Assembly (NCBI GenBank): GCA_945291235.1 | Contig: CALYQY010000010.1 | Coordinates: 1-35,960 of the forward strand | Source: an uncultured Gilliamella sp. | GTDB lineage: Bacteria; Pseudomonadota; Gammaproteobacteria; Enterobacterales; Enterobacteriaceae | Direction: 5' to 3' | Length of the DNA: 35,960 nt | Shown here: piece by piece, positions 1 to 10,230 of the stretch | Position numbering within the stretch: position 1 is the stretch's first letter | Layout of the letters: every line of letters starts with the position of its first letter | Notes under the pieces: generated by a model | Told to the model about the DNA's origin: nothing | The model's database searches: none | What the model saw: the letters and a program-made list of their open reading frames with translations, nothing else | Made by a program: the position numbers and the translations under genes

Positions 1-4
1 TTTT

Positions 5-32
5 ACGCAAGTGACGCTCAGTTCACTTGCGT
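5..32. repeat. perfect inverted repeat downstream of serA
   Basis: Arms ACGCAAGTGA (5-14) and TCACTTGCGT (23-32) pair perfectly over 10 bp around an 8-nt loop. It lies 9 bp beyond the serA stop. On the serA strand the stem is followed by AAAA, and on the other strand by GGGTTG, so there is no U-tract on either side and it is not a textbook intrinsic terminator. It may still end or protect the serA transcript. Confidence 0.6.
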
Positions 33-41
33 GGGTTGTGA

Positions 42-1283
42 TTAGAATAGGAGTCTGGCTCTGATTGTGCCGGTGACGTTTTTAAGTTTTACTAATAACT
101 CTTCGGCTTTGTTTTGCTCAACGCGATCAATATCAATCACCACATAACCAATTTTTGGATCGGTTTGCAGATACTGGGCTGAGATATTTAAGCCTTGTTC
201 GGCAAATAGGGTGTTGATTGCGGTTAGTACGCCGGGCTGGTTATGGTGAATGTTGATAAAACGGCTGGATCCTTTTGCCGGAATCGGTAATGATGCTTCC
301 GGGAAGTTAACCGCCGATAGGGTGGCGCCGGTATCTGAGTATTTGGCGAGTTTTGTCGCCACTTCGATACCGATGTTTTCTTGCGCTTCGGTTGTGGATC
401 CGCCAATATGGGGGGTGATAATAACATTATCAAATTTGCATAGTGGTGAATCAAAAGGATCGCTATTGCTGGCCGGTTCAGTTGGGAAAACATCAATTGC
501 TGCGCCGCTAATTTTTTCGCTTTCAAGTGCTTGCGTTAATGCTTGCAGATCAATCACTTTACCACGTGAGGCGTTAATTAAAATTGCGCCGGGTTTCATC
601 ATGTCAAACTCAGTGTGACTGATCATTTTTATTGTGGTTGCGTTTTCCGGCACGTGCATACTGACAATATCGCTCATAGCGAGTAACTCTTTGATACTGG
701 CTATCTGTTTGGCATTTCCTAATGGTAATTTGGTTTCAATATCGTAAAAGTAAACGTTCATACCCAGTGATTCTGCTAGTACACTTAATTGGCTGCCGAT
801 ATGTCCATAACCAATAATTCCCAGATTTTTGCCTCGAGCTTCATGCGATCCGGTGGCTATTTTATTCCATTTTCCTTGATGTGCTTTAGCGTTCGCTTCC
901 GGTACCCGGCGTAACAGTAAAATGGCTTCGGCCAGCACTAATTCAGCGACTGAGCGAGTATTAGAAAAGGGGGCGTTAAAAACAGGTATTCCTTTTACCG
1001 CAGCAGCATCAAGATCCACTTGATTGGTGCCGATACAAAAACAACCAATACCGGCTAGTTTTGGCGCCGCTTCGATGATTTCTTTGGTTAAGTTTGTTCG
1101 GGAACGTATGCCAATAAAACGTGCATCTTTTAATGCTTCGATCAGTTCGGATTGCGATAAGGCACTTTTATGATACTCAATATTGGTAAAGCCTGCTGAT
1201 TTGAGTGTTTCTATCGCAGTCGGGTGTACCCCTTCAAGCAATAAAAATTTGTTTTCATCTTTGGTTAACGCCTGAACAACCAT
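42..1283 (-). CDS. serA: D-3-phosphoglycerate dehydrogenase
   Basis: This enzyme oxidises 3-phosphoglycerate with NAD+ in the first step of serine biosynthesis in the cytoplasm. The 413-residue product is close to the E. coli length (410). The Rossmann-type NAD-binding motif is visible as GIIGYGHIGSQ. The catalytic Arg, Glu and His fall in INASRGKVID, DVFPTEP and ITPHIGGST. A C-terminal ACT domain (about 340-413, starting near FINIHHNQPGVL) is the serine-feedback module in this family. The ATG at 1283 is preceded by a purine-rich AGAGAGG ribosome site. It lies 61 bp downstream of rpiA on the same strand, so cotranscription is possible. The serA-rpiA-argP order matches E. coli. Confidence 0.96.
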   Translation of the reverse strand: MVVQALTKDENKFLLLEGVHPTAIETLKSAGFTNIEYHKSALSQSELIEALKDARFIGIRSRTNLTKEIIEAAPKLAGIGCFCIGTNQVDLDAAAVKGIPVFNAPFSNTRSVAELVLAEAILLLRRVPEANAKAHQGKWNKIATGSHEARGKNLGIIGYGHIGSQLSVLAESLGMNVYFYDIETKLPLGNAKQIASIKELLAMSDIVSMHVPENATTIKMISHTEFDMMKPGAILINASRGKVIDLQALTQALESEKISGAAIDVFPTEPASNSDPFDSPLCKFDNVIITPHIGGSTTEAQENIGIEVATKLAKYSDTGATLSAVNFPEASLPIPAKGSSRFINIHHNQPGVLTAINTLFAEQGLNISAQYLQTDPKIGYVVIDIDRVEQNKAEELLVKLKNVTGTIRARLLF

Positions 1284-1344
1284 TTTTTCCTCTCTCTTTC
1301 TTTTTTATATCATTGTTACTTACTGCCAGCTTTCGCAATAGGCT

Positions 1345-2001
1345 TTATCTTAATTCTGTCACACCATTTGGTGTACCGACTAGAGCAACATCGGCGCCTT
1401 TGTTGGCAAATAATCCCACCGTTACCACACCGGCAATGCCATTGATGCGGTCTTCAAGTTCTGTTGGTGTTGAAATGACAAGGTCGTGGACATCAAGTAT
1501 GACATTGCCGTTGTCAGTTATCACACCCTGACGATAAATCGGTTTTCCGCCGAGTTTAAATAGCTCTCTTGCCACATATGAGCGAGCCATTGGGATCACT
1601 TCAACCGGTAACGGAAATTTACCTAGCACATCAACAACTTTTGATTGATCAACTATGCAGATAAACTGTTTGGCTAATGCTGAGACAATTTTTTCACGAG
1701 TTAGCGCAGCGCCTCCGCCTTTAATCATTTGTAACTGATGATTAATTTCATCTGCACCGTCAACGTAGACATCTAAACTATCAACATCGTTACAGTCTAA
1801 CACTGTGATACCATAGCTTTTTAATTTTTGGGTCGATGCTTCCGAGCTTGAGACAGCGCCTTTAATCTGATCTTTCATCGTCGCTAAAGCATCAATAAAG
1901 TGGGCAGCTGTTGATCCTGTGCCAACACCAACTAGTGCGCCGGGTTTAACAAATTTTAATGCTGACCAGCCCACCGCTTTTTTTAATTCATCTTGCGTCA
2001 T
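1345..2001 (-). CDS. rpiA: ribose-5-phosphate isomerase A
   Basis: This enzyme interconverts ribose 5-phosphate and ribulose 5-phosphate in the non-oxidative pentose phosphate pathway. The 218-residue product carries the family signatures [19 protein letters not shown] and [12 protein letters not shown]. The open frame continues upstream to 2103, but the ATG at 2001 (protein [12 protein letters not shown]) matches the E. coli N-terminus exactly, and a GGTGA sits just before it. The extra 34 upstream codons are AT-rich and resemble no part of RpiA. The gene is divergent from argP. Confidence 0.95.
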   Translation of the reverse strand: MTQDELKKAVGWSALKFVKPGALVGVGTGSTAAHFIDALATMKDQIKGAVSSSEASTQKLKSYGITVLDCNDVDSLDVYVDGADEINHQLQMIKGGGAALTREKIVSALAKQFICIVDQSKVVDVLGKFPLPVEVIPMARSYVARELFKLGGKPIYRQGVITDNGNVILDVHDLVISTPTELEDRINGIAGVVTVGLFANKGADVALVGTPNGVTELR

Positions 2002-2209
2002 GATATCACCGTACTTAAGTATAATTTTTCTTAAAAAATTAAAATTTTGAAAGCAAAATTGTTGAAGATATGGCATAGTAACCAATTGGAAAGCAAAAAT
2101 CATTAGTATTTTTATAAAATATGTTAAGTTTAAGTTCTGTTTAAATTTTTTTGCAAAATTAATATAGCTTGACTATCCAAGCTGTGGTCAAATCATTAGT
2201 AAAGAGATT

Positions 2210-3115
2210 ATGAAGCGTCCAGATTATAGAGCATTACAAGCATTAGATGCGGTAATAAAAGAACGAGGATTTGAAAGAGCGGCTGATAAACTGTGTATTA
2301 CCCAACCTGCGGTTTCACAACGTATCAAGCAACTAGAAAGCTTTTTTGGTCAACAATTACTGGTTAGAACAATTCCGCCTAAAGCAACTAAACAAGGTGA
2401 GCATCTTTTAGGATTATTGCATCAAGTCGAATTGTTAGAACAGCAGTGGTTAGGTGACAATGAACAAAATTCAACGCCCTTATCACTCTCTATTGCCATT
2501 AACGCCGATTCGTTAGCAACGTGGGTGTTACCTGCGTTAAAGCCAGTTTTGGATAAAAATATCTTACGTTTTGACATTCAAGTCAAAGATGAAGAGCATA
2601 CTTTAGAGCTATTGCGTTTAGGTACCGTTGTTGCCGCCATTAGTATTCAAGCCAACCCTTTGCCTGGCTGTTTGTCGGATCGATTAGGTGCGCTTGACTA
2701 TATTTTTGTGGCTTCTCCGGAATTTGCTAAAAAATACTTTCCTAACGGCGTAACTCGCTCATCGCTATTAAAAGCGCCGGCGGTGGCTTTTGACCATTTG
2801 GATGATATGCATCAAGCGTTTTTACAAGAGAATTTTAATCTTACCCCCGGCAGTGTGATTTGCCATATCACGAGCTCATCTGAGGCTTTTGTTCAGCTAG
2901 CTAAACAAGGTTCGGCGTGCTGTATGATCCCAATGTTGCAAGTTGAGCAGGAATTAAAAACCGGTGAGCTGGTCAATTTAACTGAAGGTTTATACCAAAG
3001 ACGTATGCTTTACTGGCATCGCTTTGCGCCGGAAAGCAGTGTCATGCAAAATATCTCAGAAACATTGATTAGTTATGCTCAGCGAACATTATCACAGCCG
3101 CAAGATAAAAAATAA
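2210..3115 (+). CDS. argP: LysR-type regulator ArgP (IciA)
   Basis: This is a LysR-family transcription regulator; in E. coli ArgP controls arginine/lysine export and several amino-acid genes, with arginine and lysine as effectors. The 301-residue product has the N-terminal winged helix-turn-helix (about 1-60, including [14 protein letters not shown]) and a C-terminal effector domain. Long stretches match E. coli ArgP, such as ALLKAP-type, [14 protein letters not shown] and [14 protein letters not shown] segments. The ATG is preceded by a weak AAAGAGA. It is divergent from rpiA across a 208-bp AT-rich gap that must hold promoters in both directions, as in E. coli. LysR regulators often control the divergent neighbour, but no clear binding site was identified. 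Confidence 0.95.
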   Translation: MKRPDYRALQALDAVIKERGFERAADKLCITQPAVSQRIKQLESFFGQQLLVRTIPPKATKQGEHLLGLLHQVELLEQQWLGDNEQNSTPLSLSIAINADSLATWVLPALKPVLDKNILRFDIQVKDEEHTLELLRLGTVVAAISIQANPLPGCLSDRLGALDYIFVASPEFAKKYFPNGVTRSSLLKAPAVAFDHLDDMHQAFLQENFNLTPGSVICHITSSSEAFVQLAKQGSACCMIPMLQVEQELKTGELVNLTEGLYQRRMLYWHRFAPESSVMQNISETLISYAQRTLSQPQDKK

Positions 3116-3268
3116 TATACAAAGGGTATTGAGCTTTTTTACTGAAACATATTGTTTTTTAGGTATAACCATTTGAAATATATTACTTTTGAGACATGTG
3201 CTTATGATACATGGTGCTTTTCTGAAACTTTTTGACAGCGTAACATCTTCTATTAAAGAGTCGATAAA

Positions 3269-4342
3269 ATGAGCCAATTACAAAATGATCGTTATTTACG
3301 TGCCTTGCAGTGTTTACCGGTAGACTACACGCCAATATGGATGATGCGTCAAGCGGGGCGTTACTTGCCTGAATATCGACAATTAAGAGCCAAAGCCGGA
3401 AATTTTATGACCATGTGTCAAAATCCTGAACTGGCCTGCGAAGCCACTTTACAACCACTGCAACGCTTTGATCTTGATGCCGCTATTATTTTTTCTGATA
3501 TCTTAACGATTCCTGATGCAATGGGGCTTGGTCTCTATTTTGAAGCGGGAGAAGGTCCTAAATTCAGCCGATCAATTACTCAATTATCTGATATCGAAAA
3601 ATTGCCGATTCCCGATCCCAATCAATCACTTAAATATGTTACTGATGCAATTAGCTTAACCAAAAAAAGCTTAAATGGAAAAGTGCCGTTAATTGGTTTT
3701 TCCGGCAGCCCATGGACATTAGCCACTTATATGATTGAAGGGGGAAGCAGCAAATCTTTCAGTAAAATCAAAAAGATGCTTTATTGCGAACCAAAAGCCC
3801 TGCATCTTTTATTAGAGAAGTTAGCCCACAGTGTTGCACTCTATCTTAATGCTCAGATTGAAGCAGGTGCGCAATCGGTAATGATTTTTGACTCTTGGGG
3901 CGGCGTGTTATCTCATCAAGCTTATCAGACGTTTTCATTAGATTATATGCAGTTAATTTTGTCACAATTAAAACGAGGTAAAAAGAGTGAGGATATCACG
4001 TCTTATGTACCAGTGACATTATTTACCAAAGGTGGCGGATTATGGTTAGACACCATTATGCGTTCGGGCTGTGATGCAGTTGGTGTCGATTGGACGGTCA
4101 ATTTAAGTCAAATTGCCAATAAAGGGCAAATTGCGCTGCAAGGTAATCTCGATCCGACGGTTTTATATGCCAATAAGCCGACAATTGAAGCAAATGTTGA
4201 ATCACTCTTATCAGAATTTGGCTATAATAATGGGCATGTTTTTAATTTGGGTCATGGAATTTTGCCCGATATTCCGGTAGAGCATGTACAATATTTAGTT
4301 GACGCCGTACATCGTCAGTCCAAAAGGTTTCATTATGATTAA
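3269..4342 (+). CDS. hemE: uroporphyrinogen decarboxylase
   Basis: This enzyme removes four carboxylates from uroporphyrinogen III to give coproporphyrinogen III in heme biosynthesis. The 357-residue product fits the family length. The N-terminal substrate-binding loop [12 protein letters not shown] is intact, as is the region containing the essential Asp ([15 protein letters not shown]). The [17 protein letters not shown] and [14 protein letters not shown] segments are also typical. The ATG at 3269 follows an AAAGAG. The gene overlaps the start of yjaG by 8 bp, so the two are probably translated from one message. Confidence 0.96.
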   Translation: MSQLQNDRYLRALQCLPVDYTPIWMMRQAGRYLPEYRQLRAKAGNFMTMCQNPELACEATLQPLQRFDLDAAIIFSDILTIPDAMGLGLYFEAGEGPKFSRSITQLSDIEKLPIPDPNQSLKYVTDAISLTKKSLNGKVPLIGFSGSPWTLATYMIEGGSSKSFSKIKKMLYCEPKALHLLLEKLAHSVALYLNAQIEAGAQSVMIFDSWGGVLSHQAYQTFSLDYMQLILSQLKRGKKSEDITSYVPVTLFTKGGGLWLDTIMRSGCDAVGVDWTVNLSQIANKGQIALQGNLDPTVLYANKPTIEANVESLLSEFGYNNGHVFNLGHGILPDIPVEHVQYLVDAVHRQSKRFHYD

Positions 4343-4937
4343 AAATCCCGTCCAATTAAGAGTGGAAAAATTAGCAGATTGGCAACAACGATTATTTATG
4401 GTTTGCTTGTGTGAACGAATGTATCCAAACTTTGTTTATTATTGTAATTTACAACAGTGTGAACAAGATGCCAAAAACTTCAAAAAAATTCTAGATTTAA
4501 TCTGGGAGTCGCTTTTAGTTCAAGATGCCAAAATTAACTTCGATTTACAACTTGAAAAATTAGAAGCGATTATTCCAACCGTTACTGAAGATAGCCCTTA
4601 TATGGTTTATCCGGCGATTGATGCTTGTCATGCATTAAGTGAAATCTTGCACTCCTATTTAAGTGGTGAGATCGCTGAACATACCGCTAAAGTCAGCAGC
4701 ATATCGGCCACAACTGTTGCCGAATTTGAGATGACCAAATCGAATATTTCTCTATCTGAAAGCGAGCAAGAAAAATTATCTGATGTTATTGAAGAATTTG
4801 ATTTGCAATGGGAGATATTTAGATTATTATGTAATGAGAATAATGTTATGATCGATTTAATAAAAGGCTTAAAGACGGATATAAGGTCTGAAAAAATCAG
4901 TAATATTGGTGTTTTTTTGAGCAATCAAGTCATTTAA
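4335..4937 (+). CDS. yjaG: YjaG family protein (DUF416)
   Basis: This 200-residue protein of the DUF416 family has no firmly established function. It aligns along its whole length with E. coli YjaG, for example [31 protein letters not shown] and QWEIFRLL. The frame opens upstream at 4299 inside hemE, but the ATG at 4335 (protein [13 protein letters not shown]) matches the E. coli start and has AAAAGG about 7 nt upstream. The start overlaps the hemE stop by 8 bp. Gene order hemE-yjaG-hupA is as in E. coli except that nfi, which sits between hemE and yjaG there, is absent. Confidence 0.9.
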   Translation: MIKNPVQLRVEKLADWQQRLFMVCLCERMYPNFVYYCNLQQCEQDAKNFKKILDLIWESLLVQDAKINFDLQLEKLEAIIPTVTEDSPYMVYPAIDACHALSEILHSYLSGEIAEHTAKVSSISATTVAEFEMTKSNISLSESEQEKLSDVIEEFDLQWEIFRLLCNENNVMIDLIKGLKTDIRSEKISNIGVFLSNQVI

Positions 4938-4989
4938 TGGGTGTTTTTTTTATTTTTTAATAAATTTTTCTTTAACATTAGAGAAATAT

Positions 4990-5016
4990 AGACTACATTT
5001 ACTAGTAATGTAGTCT
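4990..5016. repeat. perfect inverted repeat upstream of hupA
   Basis: AGACTACATT (4990-4999) and AATGTAGTCT (5007-5016) pair over 10 bp with a 7-nt loop. It lies between the yjaG stop and the hupA start. It is not followed by a T-run on either strand, so it is a poor terminator candidate. It could be a protein-binding palindrome in the hupA control region or a structured yjaG 3' end. Confidence 0.5.
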
Positions 5017-5101
5017 GAAAGACGTTTACAGCTGCAAAGTTTTTTTAACTTTGTTTATCATGTCAACATTAACAATAAAATAAATATGTAAGGATATCTC
5101 C

Positions 5102-5374
5102 ATGAATAAAACAGAACTTGTAGATGCAATTGCTAGCAAAGCTGGTGTAACTAAAGTTGCTGCAAAGACAGCTTTAGAAGCTACTTTAGCTGCTATAACT
5201 GAATCATTAAAAGCAGGTGAACCAGTTCAATTAGTTGGTTTTGGGACGTTTAAAGTTAATGCTCGTAAAGCTCGTACCGGTCGTAACCCTAAAACAGGTA
5301 AAGAAATTAAAATTGCTGCAAGTAAAGTACCAGCATTTGTTTCTGGTAAAAGCTTAAAAGAAGCAATCAAATAA
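5102..5374 (+). CDS. hupA: DNA-binding protein HU, alpha-type
   Basis: HU is a small nucleoid protein that binds and bends DNA without strict sequence preference. The product has the standard 90 residues. The DNA-binding arm segment [20 protein letters not shown] is intact, and so are [11 protein letters not shown] and the C-terminal [12 protein letters not shown]. It resembles E. coli HupA more than HupB, and the hemE-yjaG-hupA position supports alpha. AAGGA precedes the ATG with good spacing. The 164-bp upstream gap and downstream terminator suggest its own transcription unit. Codon choice is strongly biased to a few codons, as expected for an abundant protein. Confidence 0.96.
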   Translation: MNKTELVDAIASKAGVTKVAAKTALEATLAAITESLKAGEPVQLVGFGTFKVNARKARTGRNPKTGKEIKIAASKVPAFVSGKSLKEAIK

Positions 5375-5418
5375 TTGTTTGCTTATTTTCTGTCGATTTA
5401 TTGATAGAAGATATCTAG

Positions 5419-5458
5419 AGGTCATAAGACCTAGTCTTGTGGCCTATTAACTTTTTTT
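5419..5458 (+). terminator. intrinsic terminator of hupA
   Basis: A 12-bp stem with two G-T pairs (5419-5430 with 5434-5445, loop CTA) is followed after a few bases by seven T residues (5452-5458). Position and form fit a rho-independent terminator for hupA. Confidence 0.8.
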
Positions 5459-5547
5459 ACGCCGTAAAATATTATAGTTTTATCTTATCTTTTATTCCTT
5501 CTTCCTGATTTAATAACCCCTATTTATCCGGTTAAAACTGTTTTGGT

Positions 5548-6033
5548 TTAAACACTAACATCAACCAATTTAGCATTTACTATACTTGCCAATGCTTGCG
5601 GTGCAATCTCAATTTCTAAACCACGTTTCCCACCTGATATAAACATCGTTTCGAATTGATTTGCACTTATGTCAATGAGTGTGGGTAATTGCTTTTTTTG
5701 ACCTAATGGACTTATTCCACCCACCAAATAACCGGTAATTTTTTGTGCCAAATTTGGATCGGCTAACTCAACTTTTTTACATTCGAGCGCTTTAGCGGCT
5801 TTTTTCAAATCCAAATGGGTATTAACCGGTACAACACAAACAGCAAATGTTTTATTGTCACCATTTAAATTGATAATGAGCGTTTTGAATATTTGACCGG
5901 CAACTACATTTGAATCAGGATCAAGTTTATCAATGGCTTCTTGACCAAAATGTGTCTGTTTGGGGTCATGATCATATTGATGAAGATGAAAACGAATATT
6001 GTGCTTTTTGAGAAGATTTATCGCAGGTGTCAT
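5548..6033 (-). CDS. ybaK: Cys-tRNA(Pro)/Cys-tRNA(Cys) deacylase YbaK
   Basis: YbaK is a stand-alone editing enzyme that clears cysteine mischarged on tRNA-Pro by prolyl-tRNA synthetase. The 161-residue product aligns with E. coli YbaK throughout: MTPAINLLKKHNI, LDLKKAAKALECKKVELADP, ITGYLVGGISPLGQKKQLPT and ISGGKRGLEIEIAP. The frame is open up to 6114, but the ATG at 6033 matches the family start, with only a weak GGAT upstream. It is the last gene after glyQ, glyS and a membrane protein on the same strand, 86 bp from the latter. Its partner enzyme ProS is encoded at 19809-21530. Confidence 0.93.
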   Translation of the reverse strand: MTPAINLLKKHNIRFHLHQYDHDPKQTHFGQEAIDKLDPDSNVVAGQIFKTLIINLNGDNKTFAVCVVPVNTHLDLKKAAKALECKKVELADPNLAQKITGYLVGGISPLGQKKQLPTLIDISANQFETMFISGGKRGLEIEIAPQALASIVNAKLVDVSV

Positions 6034-6119
6034 GATATTTAATCCGGATATTGGTCTTAATCGTTGAATAACTAACTTTAACAACCCGCTGACGGAAAGC
6101 CAGCGAGTAAGCAAAGTGA

Positions 6120-6938
6120 TTACAAAATAAGACTGTTATACTGCTGATCATCTTCATCTTTTTTCGATACAGGTGTTTGATTATTGGTCTGTAAAGTGAT
6201 GAAACGATAAAAAAAGCTTATCAACACAAAAATCAGAAAGTAAGTCAAACAAAATAAAATACTCATAACAACAAAGTAATTTTCAGCGTTTAGTGAGTTT
6301 AATACCGGTGGTAAGACAACACAGACACAAACAATATAACAAATGAACATTATTGCTGTTGCTGATTTAAGATTTATCCTAAAATTAAAGGCATCGGCAA
6401 AAAGATCCTTAAATCTTTTTTGTTTAGGTTCAACGATAGATGCGCAATAAAAATAAAATACAAATAGAAAAATTAAAGAAACAATAGTCATCATTAGGTC
6501 AAATATCGTTTCACCTTGTTGGGGAAATAGTAATAACAATACATGCTGTAATAAAAAAATGACGATCATTAAAGGAATTAATGTCACCCCAATAAATAGT
6601 AAATAAAAAACGCATAACTGAAAAAATTTCGCTACTGAGTTAGATATTAATTTATTGATATTTAAATTATCACAGTGAGAAAAACTATAAATCATTGCAA
6701 TAATGATTGCAATTATAAACGTGTGAAATAAATAAAACTGAAAAAAGGGATAGATAATAACAGCAGGATTAGTTTCAAATTCAGTTAGTAATTCTTGATA
6801 AAAGAAACTATTGATAGCCAATGTCATTAATACACCAAAAATGATGCAGGTAATAATAATCGTCCCAATTCGATTGCTAATAAAATGAATAGTTTGCTTG
6901 AGAACTTCATTAAATCTTAAACTTGATTGTTTGTTCAT
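6120..6938 (-). CDS. polytopic membrane protein, possibly YciC-like (UPF0259)
   Basis: The 272-residue product has about six hydrophobic segments: near residues 22-45, 60-85, 110-140, 150-175, 200-220 and 230-255. Its layout resembles the UPF0259/YciC family: an N-terminal amphipathic start, a long pair of helices, and a soluble turn before the last pair (EPKQKRFKDLFADAFNFR). The alignment is weak, so the family call is tentative and the function unknown. The ATG at 6938 (protein MNKQSSL) has GGA about 9 nt upstream and is preferred to a GTG at 6974. It lies 60 bp after glyS. It is visibly more AT-rich than the synthetase genes. Confidence 0.6.
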   Translation of the reverse strand: MNKQSSLRFNEVLKQTIHFISNRIGTIIITCIIFGVLMTLAINSFFYQELLTEFETNPAVIIYPFFQFYLFHTFIIAIIIAMIYSFSHCDNLNINKLISNSVAKFFQLCVFYLLFIGVTLIPLMIVIFLLQHVLLLLFPQQGETIFDLMMTIVSLIFLFVFYFYCASIVEPKQKRFKDLFADAFNFRINLKSATAIMFICYIVCVCVVLPPVLNSLNAENYFVVMSILFCLTYFLIFVLISFFYRFITLQTNNQTPVSKKDEDDQQYNSLIL

Positions 6939-6998
6939 ATTATATCCACTGAGTGGCAATCGCTTGATTACCACTTGTTATTATAAATAAGATAGTTG

Positions 6999-9068
6999 TT
7001 ATGCTTGTAATAAAGAGATATCGGCAACTTTTAAAAATAAATTTTGCAGTTTCTTCAACAAGGCCAAGCGATTGAGTTTAATTTTTTCATCATCAGCCAT
7101 CACCATGACTGATGCAAAAAATTCATCAACAGGTGATTTTAATGATGATAATTCAACTAACGCATCTTGATAACGACCTTCATTAAAATAAGGTGCTAAC
7201 TTATCGTTTAATATTACCACTTGTTTCGCTAATTCACCTTCTGCTCCGGCTTCTAATAATGCCGTATTAATAGTATCGGGAATTTGCACTTGTGCTTTCG
7301 ATAAAATATTTGAAACCCGTTTATTGGCTTCAGCCAGTGAAGAGGCTTCCGGTAGCGTTCTAAAATGGGTAACAGCTTTAATCCGGGCATCAAAATCAGC
7401 CGGTTTAGTTGGATTAAGCGCTAACACCGCTTGAATGGTATCGATTGCAAAACCAAGCTCTTGATACCATGCTCGGAAGCGGCCTTGCATAAAGCTGACA
7501 ATATCGGTCACAACGTTTTTATTGTTTAACTTATCGCCATATAGTGATGTCGCATAGTTTGTTAAATCAAGCAAATCTAAAGGTAAGCTTTTTTCAACAA
7601 TAATACGTAAAACACCGATTGCCGCACGGCGTAATGCGAACGGGTCTTTGTCGCCTTTAGGGTGTTGACCGATACCAAAAATACCCGCTAAGGTATCCAT
7701 TTTTTCAGCGATTGAAACCGCGCATGATACGTTTGTGCTCGGCAATTCATCACCTGAAAAACGTGGTTTATACTGTTCTTCAATGGCAGTGGCAACTTCA
7801 ATACTTTCGCCGTCTTTTATGGCTAAATATCGTCCCATAATACCTTGCGTTTCGGGAAACTCAAACACGGTATTAGTGACTAAGTCACACTTAGTTAATT
7901 TTCCGGCACGTTTGGCCTTAGCAACATCAGCGCCAATTTGCTCAGCTATATAACCGGCCAGTGCTTCGATTCGTAATGATTTATCTTTAACGGTGCCAAG
8001 TTGTTGTTGAAATAACACGGTTTCAAGGCGAGGTAAGCGGTCTTCTAAACGCTGTTTTAAATCGGTTTTATAAAAAAATTCGGCGTCGGCTAAACGTGGG
8101 CGCACCACTTTTTCATTACCGGCAATCACCACTTGTGGATCTTTTGATTCAATATTGGCAACAAAAATAAAATTCGGCAGTAATTTGCCTTGATTATCAT
8201 AAACAGGGAAATATTTTTGATCGCCTTTCATGGTATACACCAGTGATTCGGCCGGCACATCTAAAAATCGCTCTTCAAATTTTGCCGTTAACACAACCGG
8301 CCATTCAACCAAAGATGAGACTTCTTCAAGTAAACTTTCGGTTAAATCTGCTTTACCGTTAAGTTTGGCTGCCGCCTCTTGTGCTTGCTGTTTGATAATT
8401 GATTTACGTTTGTCATAATCAGCAATGACTTTACCACGCTGCTCAAGAATGTCCGGATACTGATCAGCATGATCAATGGTAAACTCTTGTTCACCCATAA
8501 AACGGTGACCACGGATAATGCGGTCTGATTGAATATCTAAAATTGTGCCGGGAACCAGCTCATCACCATATAGCATTGTCACAGTATGGCTAGGGCGGAT
8601 AAACTCAACTTGACGAGTCGCCCAGCGCATCGGTTTAGGTATTGGTAATTTGCTCAGCGCGGCTTTTACCATATCACACAATAGATCAACAACCGCCTGA
8701 CCTTTTTGATATTGGGTATAAGATAGCCATTCACCTTTGTCGGTTTGCACACGCTCAGCTTGATCGACGCTAATACCACAACCACGAGCCCAACCTTCTG
8801 CCGCTTTGGTTGGATTGCCTGCTTGATCGAAAGCGGCACTCACTGCCGGGCCACGTTTAACAATTTGGCTATCGGGCTGAGTATCATTTAAATTTAATAC
8901 TTTTAACGCTAAACGCCGTGGCGATGCGTACCAAAGTACTTCACCATGTTCTAAATTAGCATTATCCAGTTGTTCAATAAAGTTAGCGGCAAAACTTTGC
9001 GCTAATGTGCGGAGTGATTTTGGTGGTAACTCTTCTGTACCAATTTCCACTAAAAATGTTTTTTGCAT
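6999..9068 (-). CDS. glyS: glycyl-tRNA synthetase beta subunit
   Basis: This is the beta subunit of the alpha2-beta2 bacterial GlyRS, contributing tRNA recognition and HD-like domains while the alpha subunit carries the class II catalytic core. The 689-residue length equals that of E. coli GlyS. The N-terminus [16 protein letters not shown] is a family hallmark, with [21 protein letters not shown] and [13 protein letters not shown] further along. The frame is open up to 9170 inside glyQ, but the ATG at 9068 has AGGAAG upstream and matches the family start. It begins 13 bp after the glyQ stop, so the two subunits are made from one transcript. Confidence 0.97.
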   Translation of the reverse strand: MQKTFLVEIGTEELPPKSLRTLAQSFAANFIEQLDNANLEHGEVLWYASPRRLALKVLNLNDTQPDSQIVKRGPAVSAAFDQAGNPTKAAEGWARGCGISVDQAERVQTDKGEWLSYTQYQKGQAVVDLLCDMVKAALSKLPIPKPMRWATRQVEFIRPSHTVTMLYGDELVPGTILDIQSDRIIRGHRFMGEQEFTIDHADQYPDILEQRGKVIADYDKRKSIIKQQAQEAAAKLNGKADLTESLLEEVSSLVEWPVVLTAKFEERFLDVPAESLVYTMKGDQKYFPVYDNQGKLLPNFIFVANIESKDPQVVIAGNEKVVRPRLADAEFFYKTDLKQRLEDRLPRLETVLFQQQLGTVKDKSLRIEALAGYIAEQIGADVAKAKRAGKLTKCDLVTNTVFEFPETQGIMGRYLAIKDGESIEVATAIEEQYKPRFSGDELPSTNVSCAVSIAEKMDTLAGIFGIGQHPKGDKDPFALRRAAIGVLRIIVEKSLPLDLLDLTNYATSLYGDKLNNKNVVTDIVSFMQGRFRAWYQELGFAIDTIQAVLALNPTKPADFDARIKAVTHFRTLPEASSLAEANKRVSNILSKAQVQIPDTINTALLEAGAEGELAKQVVILNDKLAPYFNEGRYQDALVELSSLKSPVDEFFASVMVMADDEKIKLNRLALLKKLQNLFLKVADISLLQA

Positions 9069-9081
9069 AATATTTATCTTC

Positions 9082-10017
9082 CTACTTAGATGATGCATTT
9101 TCGTTTGACGGTGAATTTTGGCACATCGGGAATCCAAGTGCTTCACGCGAGGCGTAATAAGCTTCAGCAACCATTTTGGTTAATGTTCTGATCCGCAATA
9201 TATAGCGTTGTCGCTCAGTTACTGAAATCGCTTTACGGGCATCAAGTAAATTAAAGCAATGTGCAGCTTTTAAAATTCGTTCATAAGCAGGTAGCGGTAA
9301 AGGTTTTTCTAATTCAAGTAAAAATTTTGCTTCTTTTTCATGTTGTTCAAAGCAGTAAAATAAAAAGTCGATATTGGCATATTCAAAATTGTAAGTCGAT
9401 TGTTCAACTTCGTTTTGATGAAACACATCGCCATAGGTGGTTTTACCAAAAGCACCGTCGCTCCAGATTAAATCGTAAACACTATCGACACCTTGAATAT
9501 ACATCGCTAAGCGTTCTAAACCATAAGTTATTTCGCCTGTTACCGGTTTACACTCAAGCCCGCCTACTTGCTGAAAGTAGGTGAACTGAGTTACTTCCAT
9601 ACCATTCAACCAAACTTCCCAGCCTAATCCCCATGCGCCTAACGTAGGGTTTTCCCAATTGTCTTCGACAAAACGAATATCATTAATTGTTGGATCGAGT
9701 CCTAGCTCTTTGAGTGATCCTAAATAGAGCTCTTGGATATTCTCTGGTGACGGTTTTAAGATAACTTGAAACTGATAATAATGTTGTAACCTGTTGGGAT
9801 TTTCACCATAGCGACCATCGGTTGGGCGGCGTGAAGGTTGAACATAAGCGGCATTGATAGGCTCAGGTCCTAGTGCACGTAAACAGGTCATCGGATGAGA
9901 GGTGCCGGCGCCAACTTCCATATCTAACGGTTGAATTACCGTACAACCTTGATTAGCCCAGTAATCTTGTAACGTAAGTATTAACCCTTGAAAGGTTTTG
10001 ACATTAAACTTTTGCAT
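9082..10017 (-). CDS. glyQ: glycyl-tRNA synthetase alpha subunit
   Basis: This is the catalytic subunit of bacterial tetrameric GlyRS, which charges tRNA-Gly. The 311-residue product is nearly identical to E. coli GlyQ through [57 protein letters not shown] and [19 protein letters not shown]. The ATG at 10017 gives the same N-terminal MQKF as E. coli. The C-terminal tail ([11 protein letters not shown]) is slightly longer than in E. coli. It is divergent from envC across a 213-bp AT-rich gap. Confidence 0.97.
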   Translation of the reverse strand: MQKFNVKTFQGLILTLQDYWANQGCTVIQPLDMEVGAGTSHPMTCLRALGPEPINAAYVQPSRRPTDGRYGENPNRLQHYYQFQVILKPSPENIQELYLGSLKELGLDPTINDIRFVEDNWENPTLGAWGLGWEVWLNGMEVTQFTYFQQVGGLECKPVTGEITYGLERLAMYIQGVDSVYDLIWSDGAFGKTTYGDVFHQNEVEQSTYNFEYANIDFLFYCFEQHEKEAKFLLELEKPLPLPAYERILKAAHCFNLLDARKAISVTERQRYILRIRTLTKMVAEAYYASREALGFPMCQNSPSNENASSK

Positions 10018-10156
10018 GATGTTATCTTTAATGGTTGAATTGATTTTTCAATAATTTAAATAGTGCTGTATTTTATACTTTTTATTCAAGCTTGTGAAAT
10101 GCCTAATCATTATATAATTTAATATATTGTTTAACCGATTTGATACTGTTTTCATT

Positions 10157-10185
10157 TTGCATATTGGCTTATTTATCGGTATAGT
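10157..10185 (+). promoter_or_regulatory. candidate promoter for envC
   Basis: TTGCAT (10157-10162) and TATAGT (10180-10185) are separated by 17 nt, ending 45 bp upstream of the envC start. The -10 matches five of six consensus positions but the -35 only three, so this is a modest prediction. Confidence 0.35.
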
Positions 10186-10230
10186 AAAACTATCTTAATT
10201 GCTTGGTAATAAATTAAAAATTCAAACGCC

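Noticed and set aside
5..32. Intrinsic terminator of serA
   Set aside because: The stem is perfect, but on the serA strand it is followed by AAAA, and on the other strand by a G-rich stretch; it is listed only as an inverted repeat.
250..618. Plus-strand ORF of 122 codons opposite serA
   Set aside because: It is antisense to a well-conserved gene, has no ribosome site or recognisable protein pattern, and is a frame shadow.
2002..2103. N-terminal extension of RpiA
   Set aside because: The extra 34 codons do not resemble RpiA, and the internal ATG matches the conserved start.
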